A DNA stretch of 64,000 nucleotides from Oceanospirillaceae bacterium (GCA_015665455.1 JADFAD010000001.1:372001-436000), one strand, 5' to 3'. Positions 20,592-30,235 are shown, counted from the first letter of the stretch. The notes: generated by a model not told the origin, from the sequence alone. A program made the numbers and translations.

Positions 20592-21077
20592 ATGGAATAC
20601 ATTACCCCGGACTTGTGTGATGAATATCCAGAAGTAGAAGTTCTTGAGCCTATCTTTAATAACTTCGGTGGTCGTTCGTCGTTCGGTGGAGAAGTAGTTA
20701 CTGTAAAATGCTTTGAAGATAACTCCGTAGTCAAAGAGCAGGTCGCGACGCCTGGTCAAGGTAAAGTTATGGTCGTTGATGGTGGTGGTTCTATGAGAGC
20801 TGCGCTTCTTGGAGATATGTTAGCTGAGAAAGCCGTTGAAAATGGTTGGGAAGGGCTTGTTATCTTCGGTTGTATCCGAGATGTAGATGCAATCATGGAA
20901 TTGGACTTGGGTGTACAAGCGCTTAATACTCATCCGCGTAAGACGGATAAGCGAGGTCTTGGCGATCTGAATGTTAACGTAACCTTTGCAGGAGTCACCA
21001 TTAAAAAGGGTATGTACGTTTATGCTGATAATAATGGTGTTATTTTATCTCAAAAGCCTTTAGAGATGCCTCAATAA
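20592..21077 (+). CDS. rraA: RNase E activity regulator RraA
   Basis: Ring-shaped trimer that binds RNase E and inhibits its activity in the degradosome. Sequence matches from the N-terminus: [50 protein letters not shown] and [11 protein letters not shown] chose ATG 20592, which has GGAG 8 nt upstream. The in-frame GTG at 20583 would add three residues and lies on that ribosome site. Length 161 aa matches E. coli RraA. A terminator follows. Confidence 0.95.
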   Translation: MEYITPDLCDEYPEVEVLEPIFNNFGGRSSFGGEVVTVKCFEDNSVVKEQVATPGQGKVMVVDGGGSMRAALLGDMLAEKAVENGWEGLVIFGCIRDVDAIMELDLGVQALNTHPRKTDKRGLGDLNVNVTFAGVTIKKGMYVYADNNGVILSQKPLEMPQ

Positions 21078-21097
21078 GCTTTAGGTTGTATTGAATT

Positions 21098-21128
21098 AAA
21101 AAAGAACCATATAAATGGTTCTTTTTTA
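21098..21128 (+). terminator. Terminator after rraA
   Basis: Hairpin aaagaaccat / atggttcttt with loop ataa and a T-run. Confidence 0.88.
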
Positions 21129-21188
21129 ATGTTTTTCTAAACTCTAATTGTCAGCTAAGCTGAAAGAAAACGGCTAGTAAGTTACTCT

Positions 21189-22085
21189 ATGTCTCAAGAT
21201 ACCATTTTAATTGTTGATGATATTGCTCAAAACCTTCAAATTCTTGGAGAAGTATTGTCCTCACACGGTTATAGAGTTGCGGTTGCTACTAACGGTTTGC
21301 AGGCAATTGCTGTCGCCGAGAAGATAAAACCTGATTTAATTCTACTTGATGTGATGATGCCTGAAATGGATGGGTATGAGTCCTGCCGAAAGATGAAATT
21401 ACTGCCTGATTTGGAAAATATACCTGTAATCTTTTTAACCGCTAGAAACAGTTCAGAAGATATAGTTGCTGGTTTTGAGGCGGGAGCAGTTGATTTTGTC
21501 AGTAAGCCTTTTATTAATGTAGAGTTGCTCGCTCGAGTAAAAACCCAAATTCGCATGAAGCATTTGATGGCTGAATTGGAACAGAAAAATATAGAGCTTG
21601 AAGATAAAGCCATTCATGATGATTTAACGGGGTTGTTTAATCATGGACACATGTTTGAGCGACTATCCCATTGTCAGCAGCTGGGTATTCGTTACGGAAC
21701 TAATTTGTCTGTCATTATGTTTGATGTAGACCATTTCAAATCAGTCAATGATAATTGGGGTCACCAGGTTGGTGATCAAGTTTTGAAAAAAGTATCTCAC
21801 GTTATCCAAGATACCATTCGTAAAACTGATATTGCAGGGCGATATGGCGGTGAAGAATTCATGGTGATTTGCCAAGAGACTTCGTTAGAGCATACTTTTT
21901 CATTAGCGGAAAGAATTCGCATAAACCTTGAAGAATCGGATACAGGTTATGATGGGCTAAATGTTACCATCAGTGGTGGTGTTGCAGAAAGTATTGCTCA
22001 TGAACCAGTAGAGCAACTTGTAAACCGTGCAGATGAATTACTTTATAAGTCTAAAAATTCTGGTCGTAATAAAATTACACAGTAA
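21189..22085 (+). CDS. Response regulator with GGDEF domain (probable diguanylate cyclase)
   Basis: Predicted to make c-di-GMP under control of phosphorylation. A receiver domain spans residues 1-120 with phosphoacceptor Asp54 (LILLDVMMPEMDGYE) and a conserved SKPF Lys. A coiled-coil linker around 120-140 (ELEQKNIELEDKAIHDDLTGL) leads into a GGDEF domain at 140-298. The active-site motif is GGEEF (about residue 220), which is catalytically competent in known enzymes. No I-site RxxD was identified with certainty. There is no kinase gene next to it, so the partner is unknown. It stands alone between rraA and a gene-free region. Confidence 0.9.
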   Translation: MSQDTILIVDDIAQNLQILGEVLSSHGYRVAVATNGLQAIAVAEKIKPDLILLDVMMPEMDGYESCRKMKLLPDLENIPVIFLTARNSSEDIVAGFEAGAVDFVSKPFINVELLARVKTQIRMKHLMAELEQKNIELEDKAIHDDLTGLFNHGHMFERLSHCQQLGIRYGTNLSVIMFDVDHFKSVNDNWGHQVGDQVLKKVSHVIQDTIRKTDIAGRYGGEEFMVICQETSLEHTFSLAERIRINLEESDTGYDGLNVTISGGVAESIAHEPVEQLVNRADELLYKSKNSGRNKITQ

Positions 22086-22760
22086 ATTATTAGATGATTT
22101 TTGTGTTTATCTCTTTGTATTTCTTTGGTGTTTTCCCGCTGCTTAGCTCATTTCCTGAGTTGAGGCTGTTTTTATGAAAGGTCTATCTTGAGTTGCATAG
22201 ATTAGAACAGTAAGTTTCTTTTCTGTTCCTTGTTTTGGTTGAGGCTTTTTCACAGCAGCGACCTCAAAATTCAAACTTCTTGTGTGTCTCAAATATAATT
22301 GCGTTGAGTTAAGTTCTCTTTATTTTTGAAGATGTAAGCGCTTTTGTTTTCAACGCTTTATTGAGGGTTGAGAGTGGGGATGTGTTGTTTCTGGCTTAAT
22401 GCTAATAAGTTGGATAGGTGCTCATTAGCCTATCTAGGCGGGTATAGGGCGATTTCTTATTTTATGTATTGTTCTTTAGTTCAATTTTGAAGCTGGATTA
22501 TTCGGGCTTTAGAGGCGGCTATGAGTTTAGAGTGCTCACTCCCTGCTTATGAAAAATACAGTGTTTGGCTGAGAAGCCTCTGGTTTTATACTGGCGTTCA
22601 TACTCTAAAGTAATAAATGGATAAGTTAAGAAAAGAAAAAACTTACATGTGTGATATCAATTGTTATGTAAATCTTTGATTTTGATTGCAAGTTTCCTTT
22701 TTCATATTAAGTTTTTGTGCTAAGTTGATAAAAAATAATCAAAAAGAGGCATGGGCCGGA
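22086..22760. other. 675 bp gene-free region upstream of ihfB
   Basis: No ORF with a credible ribosome site, no tRNA and no known riboswitch was recognised. It contains a hairpin (gatagg / cctatc, near 22414-22435), an inverted repeat TTACAT...ATGTAA near 22643-22671, and an IHF consensus site close to ihfB. In many gammaproteobacteria rpsA occupies this position, but no trace of an S1-domain coding sequence is visible. Confidence 0.5.
22669..22681 (-). promoter_or_regulatory. IHF binding-site consensus upstream of ihfB
   Basis: On the minus strand the bases read AATCAA-AGAT-TTA, an exact match to the IHF consensus WATCAANNNNTTR, 80 bp before the ihfB start. Autoregulation of ihfB by IHF is known in E. 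coli; here it is inferred from the site alone. Confidence 0.45.
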
Positions 22761-23063
22761 ATGACCAAATCAGAGTTGATAGAACGAATTGCTGCTCGTC
22801 AAAGTCATTTGTCGGTAAAAGACGTTGAGCTAGCGGTAAAAACGATTATCGAGCACATGGCTCAAACTTTGGCAAATGGTGAAAGGATTGAAATTCGAGG
22901 CTTCGGAAGCTTTTCTCTGCATTTTAGAGAGCCTCGCAAGGGAAGAAACCCTAAAACAGGTGAGCCGGTTGAGTTGACAGGTAAGTATGTTCCTCATTTC
23001 AAACCGGGTAAGGATCTTAGAGATCAGGTGAATGACGGAATGATGGAAGAAAAGAAACTTTAA
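22761..23063 (+). CDS. ihfB: Integration host factor subunit beta
   Basis: DNA-bending protein acting as an IhfA-IhfB heterodimer in recombination, replication and sigma54 promoter activation. The N-terminal [39 protein letters not shown] (read in parts) and [12 protein letters not shown] identify the beta subunit rather than HU or IhfA. I chose ATG 22761 (100 aa); a longer in-frame reading from 22686 adds an unrelated 25-residue N-terminus. Its stop overlaps the lapA start (TAATG), so the two are translationally coupled. IHF is probably needed for the sigma54 flagellar promoters later in this window. Confidence 0.94.
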   Translation: MTKSELIERIAARQSHLSVKDVELAVKTIIEHMAQTLANGERIEIRGFGSFSLHFREPRKGRNPKTGEPVELTGKYVPHFKPGKDLRDQVNDGMMEEKKL

Positions 23064-23362
23064 TGAGACTTTTGAAATTACTCATTTTTATCGTTTTAAT
23101 GTCAGTTGTTGCCGTCATCGGTGCTACTTTCGTTCAAGAAAACCCTGCTGTTGTAGATTTGAAGTTTTATAAATGGCAATTGGCTAGCATTCGTCTTCCT
23201 TTATTATGCTTAGCTGTTTTTTCGGTGGGTTTGCTAACCGGAGCGTTTGCTACTGTTATTCGTGTTTTAACTTTGCAGTCGAAATTGGCTTTAATAAAGC
23301 GCCAACTTAAGTCAGTTGAAAAAGAAAGAGACAAATTAAGGTTACTTGGCATTAAAGAATAG
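23063..23362 (+). CDS. lapA: Lipopolysaccharide assembly protein A domain protein (LapA)
   Basis: Small inner-membrane protein with two transmembrane segments (about residues 4-24 and 43-66) and a C-terminal cytoplasmic coiled coil (LALIKRQLKSVEKERDKLR). The motif FVQENPAVVDLKFY between the segments is typical of the DUF1049/LapA family. LapA works with LapB to control LpxC turnover and so LPS synthesis. Starts inside the ihfB stop codon and ends 12 bp before lapB. Length 99 aa, normal. Confidence 0.9.
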   Translation: MRLLKLLIFIVLMSVVAVIGATFVQENPAVVDLKFYKWQLASIRLPLLCLAVFSVGLLTGAFATVIRVLTLQSKLALIKRQLKSVEKERDKLRLLGIKE

Positions 23363-23374
23363 TCTGGAGTTATA

Positions 23375-24526
23375 ATGCCTGATTGGCTAATTTTTCTGGC
23401 AGTCATTCTACTACTTGGAACTGGTTGGATAATTGGTCGTTACCAAACTCTTTTTTCTTTTTCTCAGTCCTCCACTCCACCTAGATCTTCTCAATTGTTC
23501 AAAGGTTTGAATTACCTTATTAATGAGCAGCCAGATCAAGCCATACATTACTTTGTAAATATGTTAGAGGAAGACTCTGAATCCATCGACTTACAGATGG
23601 TTTTGGCGAAACTCTTCAGAAAGCAGGGTGAAATCGATCGGGCTATTATCATTCATCAGCGCCTACTTGCTCGCCCCAATTTATCGGACACGTCTACTTT
23701 ACGAATTCACATTGAACTCGCTCAGAATTTCTACAGCGCCGGATTGTATGATCGAGCAGAACAACTTCTGCTTGAAACTGTTGCGAAAAAACCTGATGTA
23801 AGAGCAATACAGCTTTTATTTTCGGTTTGGTCTGATCAACAGGAATGGTTAAAAATTATAAATCAAGCTTCTTCCTTGAAAACCTTATCTGAAATAAGTC
23901 GAATGCAAGTGGTTGCTGCTTGCTGCGAAATGGCAGAATTGAATGATGAGGACGCTTTTACCTACCTAGATAAAGCAGAACGCTATAAACCGAACAGTTT
24001 GTTACTTAATTATCGGTATTCAGAAGCTTATCTAGGGGAGGGGGCGGGACGAAAAGCGTTAAAAAGTTTAAGGAAATTAATATCATTGGATCAAAGCATG
24101 ATTCCAATTGCTTTACCTTTGGTTAAACGGTGTTTTGAGTCAGCTCTCTGGGGGATTAATTATCGGACTTTATTGGAGGACTGGTTTCGAGTTCAGCCAT
24201 CTATGTCCTTGGTAAAAGAGTTGTTGATCTTGATTATCCAAGAGGAAGGAGAAGACTCAGGAAAACTGTTTTTGATTGAGTATTTAAAAACACATCCCTC
24301 TATTCCTGGTTTGGTTCAATTGGTAAACTTACACGTGAACTCAGGTCACACACAGGAATCTTCTGTATTATGTCTGGTTCGAGAGTTATGCGATCAAATG
24401 GTCGATCAAGAAAAAAAGTTTCAATGCCAGAAGTGTGGCTACCAGACTTTGAAAATGTATTGGCAGTGCCCAGGTTGTCGTTCTTGGGAATCAGTTAAAC
24501 CTGTCTATGGTTTGAATTCGGAATAA
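23375..24526 (+). CDS. lapB: Lipopolysaccharide assembly protein LapB (YciM)
   Basis: Membrane-anchored TPR protein that links LPS synthesis to FtsH-dependent degradation of LpxC. An N-terminal membrane segment (WLIFLAVILLLGTGWIIGR) is followed by TPR repeats through about residue 340 (for example DQAIHYFVNMLEEDSESIDLQ, in parts). A C-terminal rubredoxin-like metal site has two CxxC pairs: CQKCGY and CPGCRSW. Length 383 aa versus 389 in E. coli. The order ihfB-lapA-lapB-pyrF is a standard gammaproteobacterial operon. Confidence 0.95.
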   Translation: MPDWLIFLAVILLLGTGWIIGRYQTLFSFSQSSTPPRSSQLFKGLNYLINEQPDQAIHYFVNMLEEDSESIDLQMVLAKLFRKQGEIDRAIIIHQRLLARPNLSDTSTLRIHIELAQNFYSAGLYDRAEQLLLETVAKKPDVRAIQLLFSVWSDQQEWLKIINQASSLKTLSEISRMQVVAACCEMAELNDEDAFTYLDKAERYKPNSLLLNYRYSEAYLGEGAGRKALKSLRKLISLDQSMIPIALPLVKRCFESALWGINYRTLLEDWFRVQPSMSLVKELLILIIQEEGEDSGKLFLIEYLKTHPSIPGLVQLVNLHVNSGHTQESSVLCLVRELCDQMVDQEKKFQCQKCGYQTLKMYWQCPGCRSWESVKPVYGLNSE

Positions 24527-24543
24527 AATAGGATTGAGGTTAT

Positions 24544-25239
24544 ATGAATAAGCGTGTAGTTGTTGCTCTTGATTACCCTACTCAAGCAGAAGCGTTATCG
24601 ATGGCAAATCGTTTGGATCCTTCCCTGTGTCGGGTAAAAGTCGGTAAAGAGCTTTTTACTCGTTGTGGACCAAGCGTGGTTGAGCATCTACAAGAGCGCG
24701 GATTCGATGTGTTTCTTGATCTAAAGTTTCATGATATTCCTAATACGGTGGCTCATGCGGTATTGGCTGCAGCTGAGTTGGGTGTATGGATGGTGAATGT
24801 TCATGCATCTGGTGGTCAAGCTATGATGGAGAGAACAGTCGAGCTGCTTGATCAGAAAAACGTTGAAAAACCCCTATTAATTGCTGTGACTGTGTTAACC
24901 AGTATGCAAAGAAGTGATTTGGCCGGTGTTGGATTAGACGTTGAGCCTGTGGATCATGTAAAGCGATTGGCACTTTTGACTCAAAATAGCGGTTTTGATG
25001 GTGTTGTTTGTTCTGCACAGGAAGCCCCGGTTCTTAGATCTGTTGTTTCTTCGGAATTTAAATTGATAACTCCAGGTATCCGTCCTGCTGGCTCATCGAG
25101 TGATGATCAGAAACGCATTGTAACGCCTAAAGATGCTGTGCGAGATGGGAGTGATTACTTAGTTGTAGGTCGCCCTATTACTCAGGCTACAGATCCTGTC
25201 GAAGCGCTGAAAAATATCATTTCTGAAATAAATGAATAA
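24544..25239 (+). CDS. pyrF: Orotidine-5'-phosphate decarboxylase
   Basis: Last step of UMP synthesis, decarboxylating OMP. The catalytic [11 protein letters not shown] motif (Asp/Lys/Asp array) is at about residues 59-69. [12 protein letters not shown] at the N-terminus and TPGIRPAG near residue 180 are also family signatures. Length 231 aa. AGGATTGAGG lies upstream of the ATG. Last gene of the ihfB-lapA-lapB-pyrF operon, 17 bp after lapB. Confidence 0.96.
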   Translation: MNKRVVVALDYPTQAEALSMANRLDPSLCRVKVGKELFTRCGPSVVEHLQERGFDVFLDLKFHDIPNTVAHAVLAAAELGVWMVNVHASGGQAMMERTVELLDQKNVEKPLLIAVTVLTSMQRSDLAGVGLDVEPVDHVKRLALLTQNSGFDGVVCSAQEAPVLRSVVSSEFKLITPGIRPAGSSSDDQKRIVTPKDAVRDGSDYLVVGRPITQATDPVEALKNIISEINE

Positions 25240-25373
25240 GTATTAATTGTTGTTTAGAGCCCTTAGGGATTAAGTCCTAATTTTTAATGTTTGAGCGTTT
25301 AAAGTGACTTGTTGATTAGGCTAAGTAATGCACCTGCTGTTAATTTTGCAATGAAATTAATAGGAGGATTATT

Positions 25374-25631
25374 ATGAAGCGATTTCTTAATGGATGTATG
25401 GCTCTTCTTTTTTCTGCCAGTCTATGGGCAGCAGAGCCTTTAAATATTAATAGTGCAACCAAAACAGAGCTCGAAACTCTGAAGGGAATTGGACCTGTGC
25501 TGGCCGAAAGGATTATTCAGTATCGTGAAAAAAATGGTGAAATTTCTGATGTTACCAAACTCTCTGAAATCTCCGGTATTTCAGGGCGTTGGGTTGAAGA
25601 GCATCACCAATCAATTTCAGTCTCAAATTAA
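25374..25631 (+). CDS. ComEA-like helix-hairpin-helix protein
   Basis: Exported 85-aa protein with a signal peptide (residues 1-20, ending ASLWA-AEP) and one ComEA-type double HhH domain: LNINSATKTELETLKGIGPVLAERIIQYREKNG, read in parts. Such proteins bind double-stranded DNA in the periplasm and in many species draw DNA in during natural transformation, but short family members are common without competence being shown. AGGAGG precedes the ATG. No other competence gene is in this window. Its last 38 bp overlap the start of the following lipoprotein gene in another frame. Confidence 0.85.
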   Translation: MKRFLNGCMALLFSASLWAAEPLNINSATKTELETLKGIGPVLAERIIQYREKNGEISDVTKLSEISGISGRWVEEHHQSISVSN

Positions 25632-26274
25632 ACTACGTGGACTCATTGTTGGGATCAGTTTTTTATTTCTAAGTGGCTGCTCACAAAACTCATCTCTTGG
25701 TGTTGTGGGTAAGTCATTAGAAATGGCGTTCTATGGTCACCCTGATGCCGAGTTTGATCGGGGTTATATTGAAAGTATTCCTTATGACTCTATGATTTTA
25801 AAGATTGGAATGGGGCCGAAATCATTAGTGATCCATTCTAAGACGCTAAATCAAGACGTTCATTGGATGGCCGCAGATTACTCGTTGTATGTTACTCGTT
25901 ACGGAAGAATCGTTAAGACGGCAAATTTACCGATTAACCGTGTGGGGTATGATTCTCGCCAGCCTGATCCAATTTCACAGATTGAACAAGGTAAAGTGTG
26001 GAATTACGACTTTTACTATGAAGTCGATCTTCAGCCAGGCAACTTTTATGCGACGCCCGTTCGGTCAAAGTTTTATTTTGAAGATGTAGAAGAGTTAGAT
26101 ATTTTAGGTGTTAAATATAAAACGAAACGGTATGTGGAAAAGTTTTCCAGTGAAAAGGTCTACTGGAAAGGTGAAAACTATTTCTGGTTTGATGCTGATA
26201 CAGGTCACTTAAGGCAATCGTTGCAGTTTGTGGATCCTAAAACCCCAGCCTTTTTAACTCAAAAAGTTCGATGA
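25594..26274 (+). CDS. YjbF/GfcB-like lipoprotein
   Basis: Predicted lipoprotein of the YjbF/GfcB group, known from polysaccharide (group 4 capsule or Yjb exopolysaccharide) operons in enterics. A signal peptide with lipobox LSGC (Cys29) is seen when starting at TTG 25594; the mature part holds YGRIVKTANLP and a beta-rich domain. No ATG precedes the lipobox at a sensible distance. TTG with AGGG about 10 nt upstream is the best choice, giving 226 aa and overlapping the ComEA-like gene by 38 bp. The usual yjbEGH partners are not present here. Its end overlaps the convergent small gene by 21 bp. Confidence 0.75.
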   Translation: MKSITNQFQSQIKLRGLIVGISFLFLSGCSQNSSLGVVGKSLEMAFYGHPDAEFDRGYIESIPYDSMILKIGMGPKSLVIHSKTLNQDVHWMAADYSLYVTRYGRIVKTANLPINRVGYDSRQPDPISQIEQGKVWNYDFYYEVDLQPGNFYATPVRSKFYFEDVEELDILGVKYKTKRYVEKFSSEKVYWKGENYFWFDADTGHLRQSLQFVDPKTPAFLTQKVR

Positions 26275-26502
26275 TAAGTTTAAGCAGCGCTCACGAAGTA
26301 GAAGAAGATCTTCATCATGGGGGCTGTTTTCTTTCAGTTCATTTAAGCAGATGTTCATTGCATGCTGACATTGGTCATTTTCTTTTGGTGTTCGCGCAAC
26401 CTTAATTGCTTTAATCAGATAACCTAATGCAGCAGCATAGTCATTATCTTCTTCCGCAATGAAAGCGATGTTAATACATTGTTCAAAGTTGTTGTTCAGC
26501 AT
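26254..26502 (-). CDS. Small hypothetical protein, possible single TPR-like hairpin
   Basis: I do not recognise a family. The 82-aa product is acidic and predicted helical, without signal peptide or membrane segment. Residues 13-35 (AFIAEEDNDYAAALGYLIKA) follow the spacing of a TPR or MIT helix pair, and four Cys are present. AAGG lies about 10 nt before the ATG. It is convergent with, and overlaps by 21 bp, the YjbF-like gene. The 555 bp upstream has no gene. Likely real from its composition and ribosome site, but could be a species-specific ORF. Confidence 0.55.
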   Translation of the reverse strand: MLNNNFEQCINIAFIAEEDNDYAAALGYLIKAIKVARTPKENDQCQHAMNICLNELKENSPHDEDLLLLRERCLNLSSNFLS

Positions 26503-26981
26503 AATCTTCTACCTTGACCCATCTTAGAATTATAACTGCGTCACACTTTTTGTGTGTAAAAAAAATATGGCTGTTCTTTGCTGATGTTTATGCCAACGTT
26601 AAATCGTTGGTTAACAAGTAACAGATTGTATTGTTTACTCTCTTTAATTAGTGCAAGTGTAAATAAGTTTCAATACTTTTTGGGATATCGGCCGAACAAA
26701 CTTTATTTTGAATGAAAACGTAAAGATTTTGTTGTTTTTAGAGTAATGATTTCAGCTGACTTTCTATCCATGTTTATGGTGTGGATGTGGTTGATCCTTC
26801 TCTAGCAAGTTAAGGTTCTGGTTCCACACGAGAGTCGTGTTATGTCTGATGCCTCTTTTTAGAGAATAAAGCTGTTATAGAATAAAAATATTTCGAATAG
26901 TGTGTTTTATAGTCAAATAGTTCCTTTTTTGTCCGTATATTGACCAATGTTAAAATAATATTAAAAAAAGATAAAAAGGGC
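26503..26981. other. Gene-free stretch before the tRNA array
   Basis: No credible ORF or RNA gene recognised. It contains a perfect inverted repeat CCAACG-ttaaat-CGTTGG (26593-26610) and AT-rich sequence. Part of it should hold the promoter of the leftward 82-aa gene. Confidence 0.4.
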
Positions 26982-27009
26982 TTGCATAGGGTTAACCCCT
27001 CTGTATAAT
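26982..27009 (+). promoter_or_regulatory. Sigma70 promoter of the tRNA-Val/tRNA-Asp array
   Basis: TTGCAT (26982-26987) and TATAAT (27004-27009) with a 16-bp spacer, followed by the GC-rich discriminator gctgcacc. A GC-rich discriminator is typical of stringently controlled stable RNA promoters. Confidence 0.75.
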
Positions 27010-27057
27010 GCTGCACCACGAAACGACGGAACGGGACTAAGAAACTTCTTAGATTTC

Positions 27058-27133
27058 GGGTGGTTAGCTCAGTTGGGAGAGCATCGCCCTTACAAGGCGA
27101 GGGTCACAGGTTCAAGCCCTGTACCACCCACCA
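27058..27133 (+). tRNA. tRNA-Val (anticodon TAC), copy 1
   Basis: 76-nt cloverleaf with CCA encoded. Acceptor GGGTGGT pairs with ACCACCC, and the anticodon loop CTTACAA gives TAC. First member of the array. Confidence 0.96.
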
Positions 27134-27152
27134 AGTTTCGTAAAGATATATT

Positions 27153-27229
27153 GGAGCAGTAGTTCAGTTGGTTAGAATACCGGCCTGTCACGCCGGGGGT
27201 CGCGGGTTCGAGTCCCGTCTGTTCCGCCA
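27153..27229 (+). tRNA. tRNA-Asp (anticodon GTC), array copy 1
   Basis: 77-nt cloverleaf identical to the copy at 14302-14378; anticodon GTC, CCA encoded. Confidence 0.96.
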
Positions 27230-27240
27230 TTATACTAGTT

Positions 27241-27316
27241 GGGTGGTTAGCTCAGTTGGGAGAGCATCGCCCTTACAAGGCGAGGGTCACAGGTTCAAGC
27301 CCTGTACCACCCACCA
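27241..27316 (+). tRNA. tRNA-Val (anticodon TAC), copy 2
   Basis: Identical to tRNA-Val copy 1; starts 11 bp after the preceding tRNA-Asp. Confidence 0.96.
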
Positions 27317-27352
27317 ATTTAATGGCGAAAATGTATCTTGACAATTTGATGT

Positions 27353-27429
27353 GGAGCAGTAGTTCAGTTGGTTAGAATACCGGCCTGTCACGCCGGGGGT
27401 CGCGGGTTCGAGTCCCGTCTGTTCCGCCA
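27353..27429 (+). tRNA. tRNA-Asp (anticodon GTC), array copy 2
   Basis: Identical to the other tRNA-Asp copies; 36-bp spacer from tRNA-Val copy 2. Confidence 0.96.
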
Positions 27430-27436
27430 TTTCGTT

Positions 27437-27512
27437 GGGTGGTTAGCTCAGTTGGGAGAGCATCGCCCTTACAAGGCGAGGGTCACAGGTTCAAGCCCTG
27501 TACCACCCACCA
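27437..27512 (+). tRNA. tRNA-Val (anticodon TAC), copy 3
   Basis: Identical to the other tRNA-Val copies; only 7 bp after tRNA-Asp copy 2. Confidence 0.96.
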
Positions 27513-27572
27513 ATTTAAATGGTGAATAGATCAAGTTGTTTGTGATAAATGTGCTTTTGTACATTTGAATGC

Positions 27573-27649
27573 GGAGCAGTAGTTCAGTTGGTTAGAATAC
27601 CGGCCTGTCACGCCGGGGGTCGCGGGTTCGAGTCCCGTCTGTTCCGCCA
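27573..27649 (+). tRNA. tRNA-Asp (anticodon GTC), array copy 3
   Basis: Identical to the other tRNA-Asp copies; 60-bp spacer from tRNA-Val copy 3. A run of ten C (27657-27666) follows it. Confidence 0.96.
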
Positions 27650-27753
27650 TTTCTAACCCCCCCCCCTCTCTATCTTTTCTTAGTATTTTTTCTTATTTTC
27701 TTCAAAAAACTAAATCTTGTAATAAAACGTTCATAAATATTTTATATTCTTCT

Positions 27754-27765
27754 GTTACGCGTAAC
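27754..27765. promoter_or_regulatory. 12-bp palindrome, candidate operator
   Basis: Perfect palindrome GTTACGCGTAAC, directly followed by GTTAAC. It lies 43 bp upstream of a 24-codon ORF. The form resembles the dyad sites of dimeric repressors; the regulator is unknown. Confidence 0.4.
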
Positions 27766-27808
27766 GTTAACGCATTAATTTAAATAAATTTACAGAAGGC
27801 TTTTAAAT

Positions 27809-27883
27809 ATGGATATGACTGAAGATCACGTTGAAGAATGGTATGAAGATGATGATTACTATGATGATGGCGTGGAGATGTAA
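27809..27883 (+). CDS. 24-codon, extremely acidic ORF (possible microprotein)
   Basis: Not recognised. ATG to TAA encodes 24 residues, of which 12 are Asp or Glu, 4 are aromatic (W11, Y12, Y17, Y18), and none is Lys or Arg. The start ATGGATATG follows AGAAGG by about 10 nt. The ORF lies between a palindromic candidate operator and a nested hairpin with a T-run, which would make a self-contained transcription unit. No homologue family can be named. It could also be chance coding in an intergenic region; the strongly skewed composition argues somewhat against that. Not obviously a leader peptide, since no amino acid of a nearby pathway is over-represented. Confidence 0.4.
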   Translation: MDMTEDHVEEWYEDDDYYDDGVEM

Positions 27884-27909
27884 TTTTAGATATTAGAAAA
27901 ACACGATGT

Positions 27910-27957
27910 CCAGCCAATCCAGGCTTTTGCAACTGGTGAAGTGGCTGGAAATTTTTA
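27910..27957 (+). terminator. Nested hairpin with T-run after the acidic ORF
   Basis: Outer stem ccagcca (27910-27916) / tggctgg (27942-27948) encloses an inner ccag / ctgg, followed by aaattttta. Terminator-like, 27 bp after the 24-codon ORF. Confidence 0.5.
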
Positions 27958-28128
27958 TCTCTTCTTGTATTGTTCTTCCTTTCTTATTGTTCATGTCATT
28001 ACCCTCCGAACTTTTCATCCTTGCGGTCTCTTTTAGTTTAAGTCCGTTTGTCCGCTGATTTACTAATGACCCTTTTATTATTGAAGGAAGTTAGATCCCT
28101 GTCTAAATTCAAGTGTATGTCGATTTAA

Positions 28129-30186
<2,058 letters not shown>

Positions 30187-30208
30187 CGAGTGTTGGTGTT
30201 GGGTTAGT

Positions 30209-30235
30209 AAGGGGGCTTAGGGCCCCCTTTTTTTG
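30209..30235 (+). terminator. Terminator after fadH
   Basis: Hairpin aagggggc / gccccctt followed by a T7 run. Confidence 0.9.

Noticed and set aside
22086-22760. c-di-GMP or other riboswitch downstream of the GGDEF gene
   Set aside because: No recognisable GEMM or other conserved core could be read by eye.
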